From assembly GCA_963618495.1 (NCBI GenBank), contig CAVESF010000016.1, positions 1 to 50,802 on the forward strand: a DNA stretch of 50,802 bases. The letters are read 5' to 3'. Positions 18,084 to 26,134 of this stretch are shown here, in pieces (positions within the stretch are counted from its first letter, which is position 1; each line of letters begins with the position of its first letter). The stretch comes from Apopatosoma sp963618495. GTDB lineage: Bacteria > Bacillota > Clostridia > Oscillospirales > CAG-272. Both the position numbers and the translations under genes were made by a program. Under the pieces are notes generated by a model. The model saw nothing but the letters and a program-made list of their open reading frames with translations. It ran no database searches and was not told the origin of the DNA.

Positions 18084-19592
18084 TCATTTCTGCGCACCGT
18101 CGTTTGCGTTCGGTTCGGTCGGAGGCGTTTTTGCGTTGAAGCCCATAATATCGTCGTCGCTCGGTTTTTCGAGTTCCTTGATGGCTTTTCTCGCCTGTTC
18201 CTCTGTTTCCCCGTACCACTTCACACGGTATTCCCATGCCGCCATGAGGTTGTCGCGCACATCGTCCCTATCGTTCATCCTCTCTGTCTCGGCGTCCTCA
18301 ATTACCGAGTCATCCCAAGAAGCGGAATACGCCCATTTACCGGGTGGGCAGATGCCGTAGAGCGTGAGCATGGCGTCAATGGCGTGTGCAAGGTTGTGCA
18401 ATGCCGCATCGAGCGATTCCTGTATCTTGTGTACGGTGTCGTATGTGCGGTGCTTCTGCTGGCGGATTTCCGTCGCTGTGCGCGTATCCTTTTCGGGGTC
18501 GGAGAATGTGCCTCTTGCGAGCGCCGCGTCGTCCTCGACGATTTTCAGAGCCGTCTGCAGACCATTCGTGTAGGACGCATCCCGCAATGTTGGAGCGAAC
18601 ACCTCCAGCAGTTTGTTTCCGGATGCCGTAACGGGGACACCGTTCGTTCGGAACAGTCTTTCTTTGCTCTTCGGAATTATCGGCTTCCCGTTTTTGTCAA
18701 CTCCGAGCGCATCCTCTGAAATATCGACTGCCATTTCGCCACCCTCGTATTCCCATATCAGCCGTTGATACTGCTTGTCTGCCGCAATGATGTTGTCTAT
18801 GGCTCTGTGATACACCGAAACGCCGAGCGGAGATGTCTGGTCAACCGTGTTTCCGAGCGGAATACCGAAATACGCAAACAGCGGGTGATGCACTTCCTCC
18901 ATTTCGACGACCGGCTGAATGTTCTTCCAGTCGTCAACCTCTGTTATTGGGCATGGATTTCCGAGTGCGTCCGCACTCTGCGACTTGTAGCAAGTGTTTG
19001 TGACTGTGTATTTTTCTACCCCATCCCAATTGTGCTGTTCGACGCGGCAATACCAAAATTCGCCCTGTTTCTTTTGGTCGAGGAAGAACCCCGACTGAAT
19101 CTCCTGTGCCGCCGTAAAGGCGGTAGGGTAGAATCGGCTCGCGTTGAAAACGCTGACCGCGATTTCGTTATTGCCATTGATGTACGGCTTGAAGCAAATA
19201 CCACCGAAAGCACAGGCGTATTCTGCGTACACGGACAACCTCGTTCTTACCGGCTTCAATACCTTGTCGATGTACTGCCAGCGTTCGAGGGTCTTTCCTG
19301 CTTCGGAGTTTTTACCCGTGCCGTCTATCGGTTTCGTCGGCTTCACAATGCCGTCCGCCGCGTTCGCTTCCTCCGACGGCTGTATGCGGATTACCACCTC
19401 GTTTGTAACCTTTGTGGCAATCTCTCCGGCAATCTTTCCGGGCAAATTGAGCCATTCTGGGTTTTCCGGTGTTCTCCACGCGACCTCGCCGCGATACATC
19501 CGCTCCCAGTACTCAATCGCCCGTACCATGTCGTCGGAGACAATGGCGTTTCTGCGGATTTCTTTTGCTCCGCTACTAATGAGAGATAGCAT
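18084..19592 (-). CDS. Portal protein (A118/SPP1 gp6 family)
   Basis: A 502-residue protein with 'EYWERMYRGEVAW' and 'LNLPGKIAGEIATKVTNE' near the N-terminus, 'RVEQHNWDGVEKYTVTN' in the clip/wing part, and 'DPEKDTRTATEIRQQKHRTY', the conserved stem-crown segment of A118-type portals. AAAGGA precedes the ATG. It forms the dodecameric ring through which DNA is packed. It follows the large terminase gene by 25 bases. Confidence 0.93.
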   Translation of the reverse strand: MLSLISSGAKEIRRNAIVSDDMVRAIEYWERMYRGEVAWRTPENPEWLNLPGKIAGEIATKVTNEVVIRIQPSEEANAADGIVKPTKPIDGTGKNSEAGKTLERWQYIDKVLKPVRTRLSVYAEYACAFGGICFKPYINGNNEIAVSVFNASRFYPTAFTAAQEIQSGFFLDQKKQGEFWYCRVEQHNWDGVEKYTVTNTCYKSQSADALGNPCPITEVDDWKNIQPVVEMEEVHHPLFAYFGIPLGNTVDQTSPLGVSVYHRAIDNIIAADKQYQRLIWEYEGGEMAVDISEDALGVDKNGKPIIPKSKERLFRTNGVPVTASGNKLLEVFAPTLRDASYTNGLQTALKIVEDDAALARGTFSDPEKDTRTATEIRQQKHRTYDTVHKIQESLDAALHNLAHAIDAMLTLYGICPPGKWAYSASWDDSVIEDAETERMNDRDDVRDNLMAAWEYRVKWYGETEEQARKAIKELEKPSDDDIMGFNAKTPPTEPNANDGAQK

Positions 19593-19617
19593 TTGCGTGT
19601 TCCTTTCTGTGAAATAT

Positions 19618-20856
19618 TCAGGTGATGAGTCTGTTTGCGTCCTGCTCTATCGAGTATTCAAAGGCATCGAGCGTATCAATGTCAGTTGTCCCGTCGTCAA
19701 GCCGCACATCTTCTGTCTTTATCTTTGAGTCCCATAATGCCTCGCGGTGCGCTTTCGCCAGCGTTTCCGCATCCTCTGTCCATCCGTATCGTTCGGTGTT
19801 CATGAGGCGCACTGTGAGTCTGATTCTGCCGTTTATGCTTGTTTTTGCCGCGTATGTCACGCGACTCGGCATCGACGCTCTTGCGTAAGCTCTCTTGATG
19901 CCGCGTATCAGGATTGGTTCTGCGGAATCGCAGTACACATTGTCCGCTCTGCCGTACTTTGCGATAACCCTGCTTCCGAACTCCACGGCAATCTCGTCGA
20001 GCTTTTCGGGGTCGATGTCGCCTTTGTGGTACTCTGACGCAAGACCGATAATCTTCCGGTAGCCGTCAACAAATCCGGTTGCGACAAACGCCGTTCCAGA
20101 ACCGTTCCCGCCAAAGTCAATGCCGATGTTTACCTTTGTGAGCCGTGCTTTCGGAACGGCTTCCGGCGGGACAAAGAATTTTTTCGGGTCATTTGCAAAC
20201 ACCCGATAAATAATGCCCTCCGCCGCGACCCATCTGCCGAGTATGTATCGGTCAAAATAGACTGTTCCCGCGTACTCTCTTTCGAGGTTTTCGACAAAAG
20301 AATGGGCAAGGAACGGGTTATCGTAAATCTGGTATGCCTGTTGATATATATCTGCGTCGGAATCGAGAAATTTTTTGAGCCAATGGGTTGGACCCTCTGG
20401 GTTGCAAGTGCCGTCAAATGTGCTGTTCGGTTTATCAAGACGAGATTTTAACATGTTGAACACTTCTTCGTTCCATGTTGCCACCTCGTCACCGTAGCAA
20501 TATTCAATGCCGCTTCCTCGCAAACGGTCAACCGCCGTTTTCTTGTCTGCGCCAAACGCAAAGCATTTTCGCCCAAACAGGCGTATCGTGTTACTGCTTC
20601 CGCGCACCTTGCCGACCAGCGTATCGCCAAACATACTCCGCATCGGCTCAAAGATGTTTCTTTCGAGCGTCCCCTGCGTGTTCCCGATAAGAACGATAAG
20701 CCCGTTTCCGGTGCAGTTTCGTATGCGCTTCGGAATCACATAGTAGTCCATGTGAGTCTTTCCGCTTCTGGTCGCGCCCGTCTTGAAATTCCATCTGTGC
20801 GTCGCGTTCTGGAAGAACTCCCGTTGCATCGGGGAAAAGAAATTGTTAGAATCCAC
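19618..20856 (-). CDS. terL: Terminase large subunit
   Basis: A 412-residue protein beginning at GTG (20856) with GGAGG seven bases upstream. Walker A is GATRSGKT at residues 27-34; the Walker B-like segment is 'IEYCYGDEVATW' near 120. The nuclease half starts with 'VNIGIDFGGNGSG' near 245 and ends with 'DIDTLDAFEYSIE', matching the PBSX/Terminase_3 type. ATP-driven packaging motor and DNA cutter acting at the portal. Its start overlaps the small subunit gene by 11 bases. Confidence 0.95.
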   Translation of the reverse strand: MDSNNFFSPMQREFFQNATHRWNFKTGATRSGKTHMDYYVIPKRIRNCTGNGLIVLIGNTQGTLERNIFEPMRSMFGDTLVGKVRGSSNTIRLFGRKCFAFGADKKTAVDRLRGSGIEYCYGDEVATWNEEVFNMLKSRLDKPNSTFDGTCNPEGPTHWLKKFLDSDADIYQQAYQIYDNPFLAHSFVENLEREYAGTVYFDRYILGRWVAAEGIIYRVFANDPKKFFVPPEAVPKARLTKVNIGIDFGGNGSGTAFVATGFVDGYRKIIGLASEYHKGDIDPEKLDEIAVEFGSRVIAKYGRADNVYCDSAEPILIRGIKRAYARASMPSRVTYAAKTSINGRIRLTVRLMNTERYGWTEDAETLAKAHREALWDSKIKTEDVRLDDGTTDIDTLDAFEYSIEQDANRLIT

Positions 20857-21358
20857 TCTTTATCCTCCCCAAAATGTCGTCGAGCTTTGCGAGGGCTTCG
20901 TCCTCTGCGCCGTCCCGCTCTGCGGGTGCGTGTGCCGCAAACTCTGCCGCCGCCATTTCCTCCTCGTATTTCATTCCATCCGTAACCATGCGGATGGCGT
21001 TTTTCGCGGAAATATCTTCTGCGTTGATTTTTTCGAGGGCTTTAAGCCCTTTTGTCTGCAAAAGTTGCCCGATTTTGATATGTCTTGCCCTCATTTCCGC
21101 GAGCTGTGTTGTGGCTTTTCGTAGGGCGATAGCGTCTATATGCTTCTCGTACTCGCGGACGCGGCGTTGCCACTCGTGCCGGCTACTCCACCGCTCCATC
21201 AACGCTTTGGATTTGCCCAACCTCCGCCCGACCTCGGCAAGACTGCGCTCGTCTTGGTTCATGTCCCGATATAAGGAGAACGCCTCATAGGCTTCCGGCG
21301 ACTCGTTGTCGAGTCTTTCCCATGCATATTCTGCGAAATTATCCGCCCTCTTTCCCAT
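20846..21358 (-). CDS. terS: Terminase small subunit
   Basis: A 170-residue protein. I start at ATG 21358 (MGKRADNFAEYAW), just behind AGGAGG; a longer frame begins within the previous gene and lacks a ribosome site. The N-terminal 'SPEAYEAFSLYRDMN' and 'RSLAEVGRRLGKSKALMERW' give a helix-turn-helix, followed by 'WQRRVREYEKH', typical of small terminases in Clostridia phages. The C-terminal half is a helical oligomerisation region with an acidic tail. It recognises phage DNA and recruits TerL. Confidence 0.8.
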   Translation of the reverse strand: MGKRADNFAEYAWERLDNESPEAYEAFSLYRDMNQDERSLAEVGRRLGKSKALMERWSSRHEWQRRVREYEKHIDAIALRKATTQLAEMRARHIKIGQLLQTKGLKALEKINAEDISAKNAIRMVTDGMKYEEEMAAAEFAAHAPAERDGAEDEALAKLDDILGRIKSGF

Positions 21359-22649
21359 CAGCCTCCTCTCCTCTCTTTTTTGCATATCGGTAAATGATGT
21401 CGCCGTTTTCGTCTCTGCCGTCAGGAACGAGGATGCCGCCGTATTCTTTGTACGGCGAATTTCCGCTGTTCGGGTTGTTCCAGTTGTTCCGCAAATACTG
21501 CGCCATCGTCAGGTCGTATCGCATCGCCCTCGCTTTATTGCTTCCGGTGTTGTAGCCCGCCGCGCCGCACCATTGGAAGCCGAAATATTTCTGAATCTCC
21601 GGCATGATGTCGGAGAACCTTACATAGCCCTTTTCACGTGCTATGATGATTGCGTTTCCGATGTTTCCGGTCTGGCTCACATTCCATTCCGGCGGGACAC
21701 CGCAACAGTTGCAAGCATCGTTACACTCTCTGCAGAATGCGTCGCTTACATGGAACCTCATTCCGAGAGAGTGCGCATAGTCCCGCATTGCGTGAATTAT
21801 CGGCGCTTTGATGCTTCTGTTCAGCCGTTTGTATCCGTGCTGTTTGCTCTGTTGCATATAGAACGCATGAATGTCAAAACCGGCAACAGCAGACATATCC
21901 GCGTATCTCTTTTTCAGGCGTTCGTCAGCCCGCGCCTCCATACAGAAAAACTCCGTTGTTGCGCTGTCCGCCCCCGCTTCGCGTCCGAGGCGAATGAGAG
22001 TTTTCCAATCTTCCGAAACGCCGATTATGTACGGTCGCAGTCGGAGCGTTACATGCTGTCCCTGCGCCGCCAGTCTGCGAATGGCTTCCAGTCTCGCCTG
22101 TGGAGACGCAACGCCTCTTTCGACGCGCCGTGCCTTTTCTGCGTCTGCTGTGATAATGGAAATCTTCACATGCCAATTGTGCGTGTGCCGTCTGAACAGT
22201 TCCATATACCGTTCGTCCTCCGTCCACCATGCGGCTTTTGTGGAGAACGACAGCGGATAGTCGATTTTATCGAAATATTTGAGCAGTTCGAGCGTGAGTC
22301 CAAACCGCCGTTCATACTCGTCAAATTCGTCCGCAAGCCCGCCCCATTGCATTATGCGTCTCGCCTGAATGTACGGGAAGAATTGCGCCTCGGATTTGCT
22401 GACTGCGGCAACGTCGTTTCGGAACGCGCTTTCAAAAAGGTTAATGACCTTTTCAGGGTTCACGCACCGCACCTTTCCGTCTGTGTAGCCGGTGAGTGTG
22501 TGGCTTTTCTGGAAGAATGAAAAGCAATACAGGCAGTTGTAGGCGCACTTGCTGTATGTGTCCATCGTCATGGGCATTGAGCAATCCGGTATTTCCATTG
22601 TCCAGCGCGGGCTTCCGTGGTCCATTTTCAGTTCCTGCTTGTGTTCCAT
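21339..22649 (-). CDS. Radical SAM protein with a second Cys cluster (late operon)
   Basis: A 436-residue protein with C-x3-C-x2-C at C35, C39 and C42 (KCAYNCLYC), the 4Fe-4S site of radical SAM enzymes. Around residues 305-315, 'FCRECNDACNCCG' gives five further cysteines, possibly an auxiliary cluster or zinc site. The segment 'NWHVKISIITADAEKARRVE' resembles the SPL/Rv2578c-like branch. It lies between the second ParB-like gene and terS, overlapping terS by 20 bases, so it is expressed with packaging. The substrate cannot be read from the sequence; DNA modification is a contextual inference. Confidence 0.8.
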   Translation of the reverse strand: MEHKQELKMDHGSPRWTMEIPDCSMPMTMDTYSKCAYNCLYCFSFFQKSHTLTGYTDGKVRCVNPEKVINLFESAFRNDVAAVSKSEAQFFPYIQARRIMQWGGLADEFDEYERRFGLTLELLKYFDKIDYPLSFSTKAAWWTEDERYMELFRRHTHNWHVKISIITADAEKARRVERGVASPQARLEAIRRLAAQGQHVTLRLRPYIIGVSEDWKTLIRLGREAGADSATTEFFCMEARADERLKKRYADMSAVAGFDIHAFYMQQSKQHGYKRLNRSIKAPIIHAMRDYAHSLGMRFHVSDAFCRECNDACNCCGVPPEWNVSQTGNIGNAIIIAREKGYVRFSDIMPEIQKYFGFQWCGAAGYNTGSNKARAMRYDLTMAQYLRNNWNNPNSGNSPYKEYGGILVPDGRDENGDIIYRYAKKRGEEADGKEGG

Positions 22650-22659
22650 GCCGCGCCCC

Positions 22660-23256
22660 TCATTCCATCCTGATTACAGTGGTTTTCTTGCCCTCTTTCA
22701 CGGCTTTTTTATATCCGCGCGCCTTTGCCCATTCCTGCGCGTAGAAATTGTTTTTGAAAACCAACGAAACGATATAAGAGGTGCCGGGCGCGGCTTCGTA
22801 TTCGTCGTCCGCTCCGTCGCTTTCAAAGGATGAAAAGTCGAAATCATCCTCCACATCGTCATTTTTGGCGAGCATCAGCGTAAGCTCTTGCGCGTCAAAG
22901 CCGGAGAGCAGCGCCGTGTCCGCCTCAAAATGCGAAAGAATCTCTTCGAGCTTCGTGTGATCCCATTCGCCTTTGATTTTGTTCAGCGCAATGTTGAGTT
23001 GCTTTTCCTCTTTATCGCCCAAATCGACGACAGACACCAGTGTGTCCATCTTTCCCATAAATTTCAGGACGGCGAGCTTCTGGTGTCCTCCGACGATGTT
23101 TCCAGTTCTCTCGTTCCAGACAATCGGCTCAACATCGCCAAATGTCTCAATCGAGCGTTTTAGCTTCTCAAATTCCGCGTCACCGGGCTTGAGCGCGACT
23201 CTCGGATTGTACGCCGCTTCTTTGAGCTTTCCGAGTTCAATTCGACGCAGTTCCAT
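22660..23256 (-). CDS. ParB/Srx-like N-terminal domain protein (second of a tandem pair)
   Basis: A 198-residue protein. 'KLKEAAYNPR' leads into a ParB-like fold with GGHQK at 56-60 (equivalent of the GHQR nucleotide-binding loop) and 'KQLNIALNKIKGEWD'. The C-terminal ~45 residues ('YIVSLVFKNNFYAQEWA') form a small extra domain also present in its neighbour. Phage ParB-like proteins of this type often adjoin terminase or methylase genes; nuclease or DNA-binding activity is known for some relatives. The final Arg of the GHQR loop is Lys here. Its start lies inside the end of the upstream paralogue (20-base overlap). Confidence 0.75.
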   Translation of the reverse strand: MELRRIELGKLKEAAYNPRVALKPGDAEFEKLKRSIETFGDVEPIVWNERTGNIVGGHQKLAVLKFMGKMDTLVSVVDLGDKEEKQLNIALNKIKGEWDHTKLEEILSHFEADTALLSGFDAQELTLMLAKNDDVEDDFDFSSFESDGADDEYEAAPGTSYIVSLVFKNNFYAQEWAKARGYKKAVKEGKKTTVIRME

Positions 23257-23935
23257 ATTCCGTACCCTCCATTCTCACAATGATGTTCTGGCTTCGGTCA
23301 AACTTTCTTTCTATGCCCTGCGCCGCGAGCCAGTTTTCCGCCGCTTCCTTGTCTGAAAACGACAAATAGATTGTGCAGGGAGTGGTATCGTCCTGCGGAT
23401 TGATTTCGCCGTCAGACTCACCGACAGTTTCCGCGCCTTCGTAGTCTGCGTCCTCGTCGTACACCGGTCTTTCCTCGTCGCCGGTTTCATCGTCCTCCTG
23501 CGCATATACAGCGTCGTCTGCGTCCGCGTTCATCTCAAAAATGCTCTGGAGTTCTGCGCTTGTGAAGCCCGTGACCGTCAATTCGTCCGCAGAAAACTCT
23601 TTGAGCAGAGATTCAAGTTTTCCCCATTCCCAATCGCCCTCAATGCGGTTCATGGCAATATTCAGGAGCTTTTCGTTTTCTTCGTCAAGGTCAACGACCA
23701 TGACCTCTGTTTCCTGTGCGCCCTTTTCAAGCAGGACTTTCAACCTCTGATGCCCGCTGATAAGAACATTGTTTCGGCTGTTCACCACAAGCGGTTTTAC
23801 AAATCCCAGCTTGTCGATGCTGTCTTTGAGTCTGTCGTACTCAAAGTCGCCTTTCTGCAAATCCTGACGCGGGTTGTATTCTGCCGGAATGATGTCTTTC
23901 AGCTTCATTACCTTTGTCGGCATATCGTTTTTCAT
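23237..23935 (-). CDS. ParB/Srx-like N-terminal domain protein (first of a tandem pair)
   Basis: A 232-residue protein with 'DIIPAEYNPRQDL', GHQR at 61-64, 'MVVDLDEENEKLLNIAMNR' and 'GDWEWGKLESLL', the ParB N-terminal fold seen in phage proteins. An acidic linker (about 145-190) separates it from a C-terminal domain ('CTIYLSFSDKEAAENWLAAQ') related to that of the downstream paralogue. GGAGG lies seven bases before the ATG. It follows the glycosyltransferase gene by 15 bases. The pair most likely arose by duplication. Role in targeting or nicking DNA for modification or packaging is inferred. Confidence 0.78.
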   Translation of the reverse strand: MKNDMPTKVMKLKDIIPAEYNPRQDLQKGDFEYDRLKDSIDKLGFVKPLVVNSRNNVLISGHQRLKVLLEKGAQETEVMVVDLDEENEKLLNIAMNRIEGDWEWGKLESLLKEFSADELTVTGFTSAELQSIFEMNADADDAVYAQEDDETGDEERPVYDEDADYEGAETVGESDGEINPQDDTTPCTIYLSFSDKEAAENWLAAQGIERKFDRSQNIIVRMEGTEYGTASN

Positions 23936-23950
23936 CTGTCGTCCTCCGCT

Positions 23951-24910
23951 TTATTTTTTGCTCGCGGTTTTCTGCTTCATGTAGCCGACAAAATCCGCGA
24001 TGCTCACAGACGCTTTTTTATTTCCAGACACTTCGCAATACTTGCCGTAGTCAATGTCCGAAAACCTGTATGAGCCATCCTCAAAGGTCTGTGTGATTTT
24101 GAGGTATGCTTTTCCCATCGGGTACTGCTTCAACAGGTCGTATTCCTGCTGTGCAAGTCTCCTCCGGTTTGAATCGTTGCGGATAACCGAGTTCACCGCG
24201 TCGTCTGTAAAGGCATAGGCGAGGCAGGGAATCTGAAATAGGTTTCCACCCTTTTTGCAAATCTCTGCAACGAACCCGACATCGTCCCCAGTTTCGTCGA
24301 ACGCGAGGTTTCTGCGGATTCCTTTGACGAGCAACGCTTTTGCCGAGATGAACATAACCTGTCTCGGTGTCGAACCCTTATTCACGACATATGCCGTCTG
24401 TGATGCCGGGTAATTGCTTGCAAACCTGACACGGTGGAAATTCCCCATCACGCAGTCGTGTTTTTCAAAAGCCATGCGCGAAACCGCGCACCCGAAACGC
24501 AGTATTTTTGAATAGTCGGACTCCTCCTTTTTGGAAAGATGGTCGCCGTCTGCGTCGTGCCAAACGAATTTGAGGTCTGTTATGTCATCATCGAGGTCAA
24601 CGAAATACGGCTTTCCGAGCGTTTCGGTGACATAATCAACAATGTACTGCCGCGTTCCTGCAAGTCCGTTGACCGGCGGGAGAACGACAATATTGACCGT
24701 CTTGAAAGACTCCATATACGCCGCCGCCTGTTCTGCTCTGACAAATACATAGGTGTTCTTCTGTATCTCTGCGTCGCAGTTCTCGATGATTTTCGAGAGC
24801 GTCGTGTTTGCCTTCCTGTCCCACCGTTTGTAAGACGGGATGCAAATCGGGAATATCGGGTATTTTACCGCCATCAGAGCTTCGATTTGCTTTCTGCCGA
24901 TGTCTTTCAT
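23951..24910 (-). CDS. GT-A glycosyltransferase of the TET-associated (TAGT-like) type
   Basis: A 319-residue protein. The start at 24910 overlaps the upstream stop (ATGA); the longer open frame to 25297 only shadows the radical SAM gene. It begins with 'FPICIPSYKRWDR', has 'PPVNGLAGTRQYIVDY', then DLDDD at 105-109 (metal/nucleotide-sugar binding), 'VMGNFHRVRF' and 'FDETGDDVGFVAEI', with the acidic pair expected at a GT-A acceptor site. This arrangement matches TET-associated glycosyltransferases, predicted or shown in phages to glycosylate oxidised pyrimidines in DNA. No TET/JBP oxygenase is visible here, so the acceptor is open. Protein glycosylation is the main alternative. Confidence 0.7.
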   Translation of the reverse strand: MKDIGRKQIEALMAVKYPIFPICIPSYKRWDRKANTTLSKIIENCDAEIQKNTYVFVRAEQAAAYMESFKTVNIVVLPPVNGLAGTRQYIVDYVTETLGKPYFVDLDDDITDLKFVWHDADGDHLSKKEESDYSKILRFGCAVSRMAFEKHDCVMGNFHRVRFASNYPASQTAYVVNKGSTPRQVMFISAKALLVKGIRRNLAFDETGDDVGFVAEICKKGGNLFQIPCLAYAFTDDAVNSVIRNDSNRRRLAQQEYDLLKQYPMGKAYLKITQTFEDGSYRFSDIDYGKYCEVSGNKKASVSIADFVGYMKQKTASKK

Positions 24911-25869
24911 GTCTCCCACTCCCTCCTGATTGGTATGGCAAGCGGTTGCCGCCTTTCTTTTACGATTTGAGCGTCCGCTTCGGTCGGTAGCGGCATCGTC
25001 AGTTTTCCGTTCGCGTCCGGCAAAAGCCCCGGACGAATCGGTTTGACATCGCAAATGTCGCACGGGTGGAAACAGCGTTTCTTTTGCATGAGGAATTTTC
25101 TTGCCGCTTCGAGTCTTTCGTGCAGGAATGCCTGTCGGAGCGTCTGACATTTCAGAATATTGCACACCGGGTATTCGCCCCTGAAATCGTTGCAACAAAT
25201 GGCGATGTTTCCGTCCCAGCGGATAAGCAAATCGCGGAAGATGATAGAACACATCCGGCTTTCCGGATTTTTCAGCGGCTTCATTCCCGCACCGCAATGG
25301 TTACACAGTTTTCTGGACAGTGTGTTGTCCTCAAACTCAATCGGCTTATTGATGCAAATGCGTCGCGCCTTGAAATCTTTCGGCGCATACATAGGCACTC
25401 CCGCGCCCTGCTTCACGCATTCAATTTCCGGCGCATATTTGGCAATCGCCGTCCCGATGCCTCGCGTGTCCGTGTATTCGTCAATAATCAGGTCGTTCAG
25501 CCCAGCGGAAAACAGTTGCCTAAGCATCTCCGGCTTTCTCACCAACACTGTGCCGTTCGTGAGCAGATGGATGTTATTCTTCGGAAGCATCGTCCGAATG
25601 TCCTGAACAATTTTGACAATGTTCGGATGCAATGTCGGCTCTCCGTGTCCGGCGAGAACAATACGGCAATTCAAATTTGCCTCCCGCACCAGTTTACAAA
25701 TATGGTGTACCGTCATGAGGTCTGCCGTGTGGATTTTGTGTTCTACGCCCATACTTCCGCAAAATGTGCATCGCCGGTTGCACCCCTGAACTGCCTCAAT
25801 TTGGAGCGTATTCGGTTTGTATCTCCAAGTCGTTGCGTCTGTTATCGGCTTCTTTTTATCGTCCTGCAT
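24907..25869 (-). CDS. Radical SAM protein with SPASM-like C-terminus (first gene of late operon)
   Basis: A 320-residue protein starting at ATG 25869, just after GGAGGGG; a longer frame to 25944 would begin at the transcription start and is unlikely. C30, C34 and C37 form C-x3-C-x2-C ('QGCNRRCTFC'). 'LAGHGEPTLHPNI' is the GGE-like motif and 'HLLTNGTVL' follows. The C-terminal third has many cysteines ('KLCNHCGAG', 'DGNIAICCND', 'CFHPCDICD'), as in SPASM/twitch domains that bind auxiliary Fe-S clusters. Directly followed by the TAGT-like gene with an ATGA overlap, suggesting the two act on one pathway. Substrate unknown. Confidence 0.82.
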   Translation of the reverse strand: MQDDKKKPITDATTWRYKPNTLQIEAVQGCNRRCTFCGSMGVEHKIHTADLMTVHHICKLVREANLNCRIVLAGHGEPTLHPNIVKIVQDIRTMLPKNNIHLLTNGTVLVRKPEMLRQLFSAGLNDLIIDEYTDTRGIGTAIAKYAPEIECVKQGAGVPMYAPKDFKARRICINKPIEFEDNTLSRKLCNHCGAGMKPLKNPESRMCSIIFRDLLIRWDGNIAICCNDFRGEYPVCNILKCQTLRQAFLHERLEAARKFLMQKKRCFHPCDICDVKPIRPGLLPDANGKLTMPLPTEADAQIVKERRQPLAIPIRREWET

Positions 25870-25884
25870 ATCCCCTCCGCCGCG

Positions 25885-25934
25885 CAAAAACAGTATAAAC
25901 AAAGGCACAGGAACGCTTTTCGGCTTCCTGTGCC
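25885..25934 (-). terminator. Terminator-like hairpin in the leader of the late operon
   Basis: GGCACAGGAA (25934-25925) pairs perfectly with TTCCTGTGCC (25913-25904) across an 11-base loop, and is followed by a T-rich run (TTTGTTTA...GTTTTT). It begins about 10 bases downstream of the predicted start of the 25951-25979 promoter and lies 35 bases before the first gene. It could stop early-operon transcripts and act as an attenuator or antitermination site for late transcripts. The T tract is interrupted, so termination would be partial. Confidence 0.6.
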
Positions 25935-25940
25935 AGTTAT

Positions 25941-26120
25941 TCACGATACCATTCTAACATAGATTGTTTGACATTTCAATGGCGGCTTTTTGACCCGAAA
26001 CAGGACAATATGCTTTTTGCCGCACAGAGAGCAGAAGAAACTGTCTCCAAGCGCGTTTGTATGCTCCGCCGTCCGTTTGCTCATCTCTTTTGAAAGACGC
26101 GACAGGGAGCATTCTGGCAT
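25941..26120 (-). CDS. Candidate small zinc-finger ORF under the late promoter
   Basis: A 59-codon frame between the ArpU-like gene and the late promoter. The C-terminal part reads 'ALGDSFFCSLCGKKHIVLFR', with one C-x2-C pair, which looks protein-like; an inner ATG lies at 26084. No good ribosome site precedes either start, and the frame's 3' end overlaps the late promoter. The rest of 25870-26134 holds the promoter, an operator-like site and the leader hairpin. Confidence 0.25.
   Translation of the reverse strand: MPECSLSRLSKEMSKRTAEHTNALGDSFFCSLCGKKHIVLFRVKKPPLKCQTIYVRMVS
25951..25979 (-). promoter_or_regulatory. Promoter of the late (modification, packaging, structural) operon
   Basis: Reading leftward, TTGAAA (25979-25974), 17 bases, TAGAAT (25956-25951): five of six matches to each SigA element. 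Predicted start near 25944, 75 bases before the first late gene. No other convincing promoter is seen between here and the terminase genes. The ArpU-like regulator immediately upstream may act here. Confidence 0.65.
25993..26006. promoter_or_regulatory. Operator-like site upstream of the late promoter
   Basis: ACCCGAAACAGGAC resembles the sites in the repressor region (ACCCG-TTT-CGGGG type) with one mismatch in the second half-site. It lies about 14 bases upstream of the late -35 element, a place suited to an activator or a roadblock rather than direct occlusion. Assignment is by similarity to the switch operators only. Confidence 0.4.
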
Positions 26121-26134
26121 ACCACAGCGGCACG

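Noticed and set aside
21306..22520. A 404-codon plus-strand frame opposite the second radical SAM gene
   Set aside because: The minus strand carries the radical SAM cysteines and correct start/stop overlaps; the plus frame shows no domain pattern.
24911..25297. N-terminal extension of the TAGT-like protein
   Set aside because: The extra codons overlap the upstream radical SAM gene in another frame; the ATGA-linked start at 24910 has the expected context and the extension looks non-protein-like.
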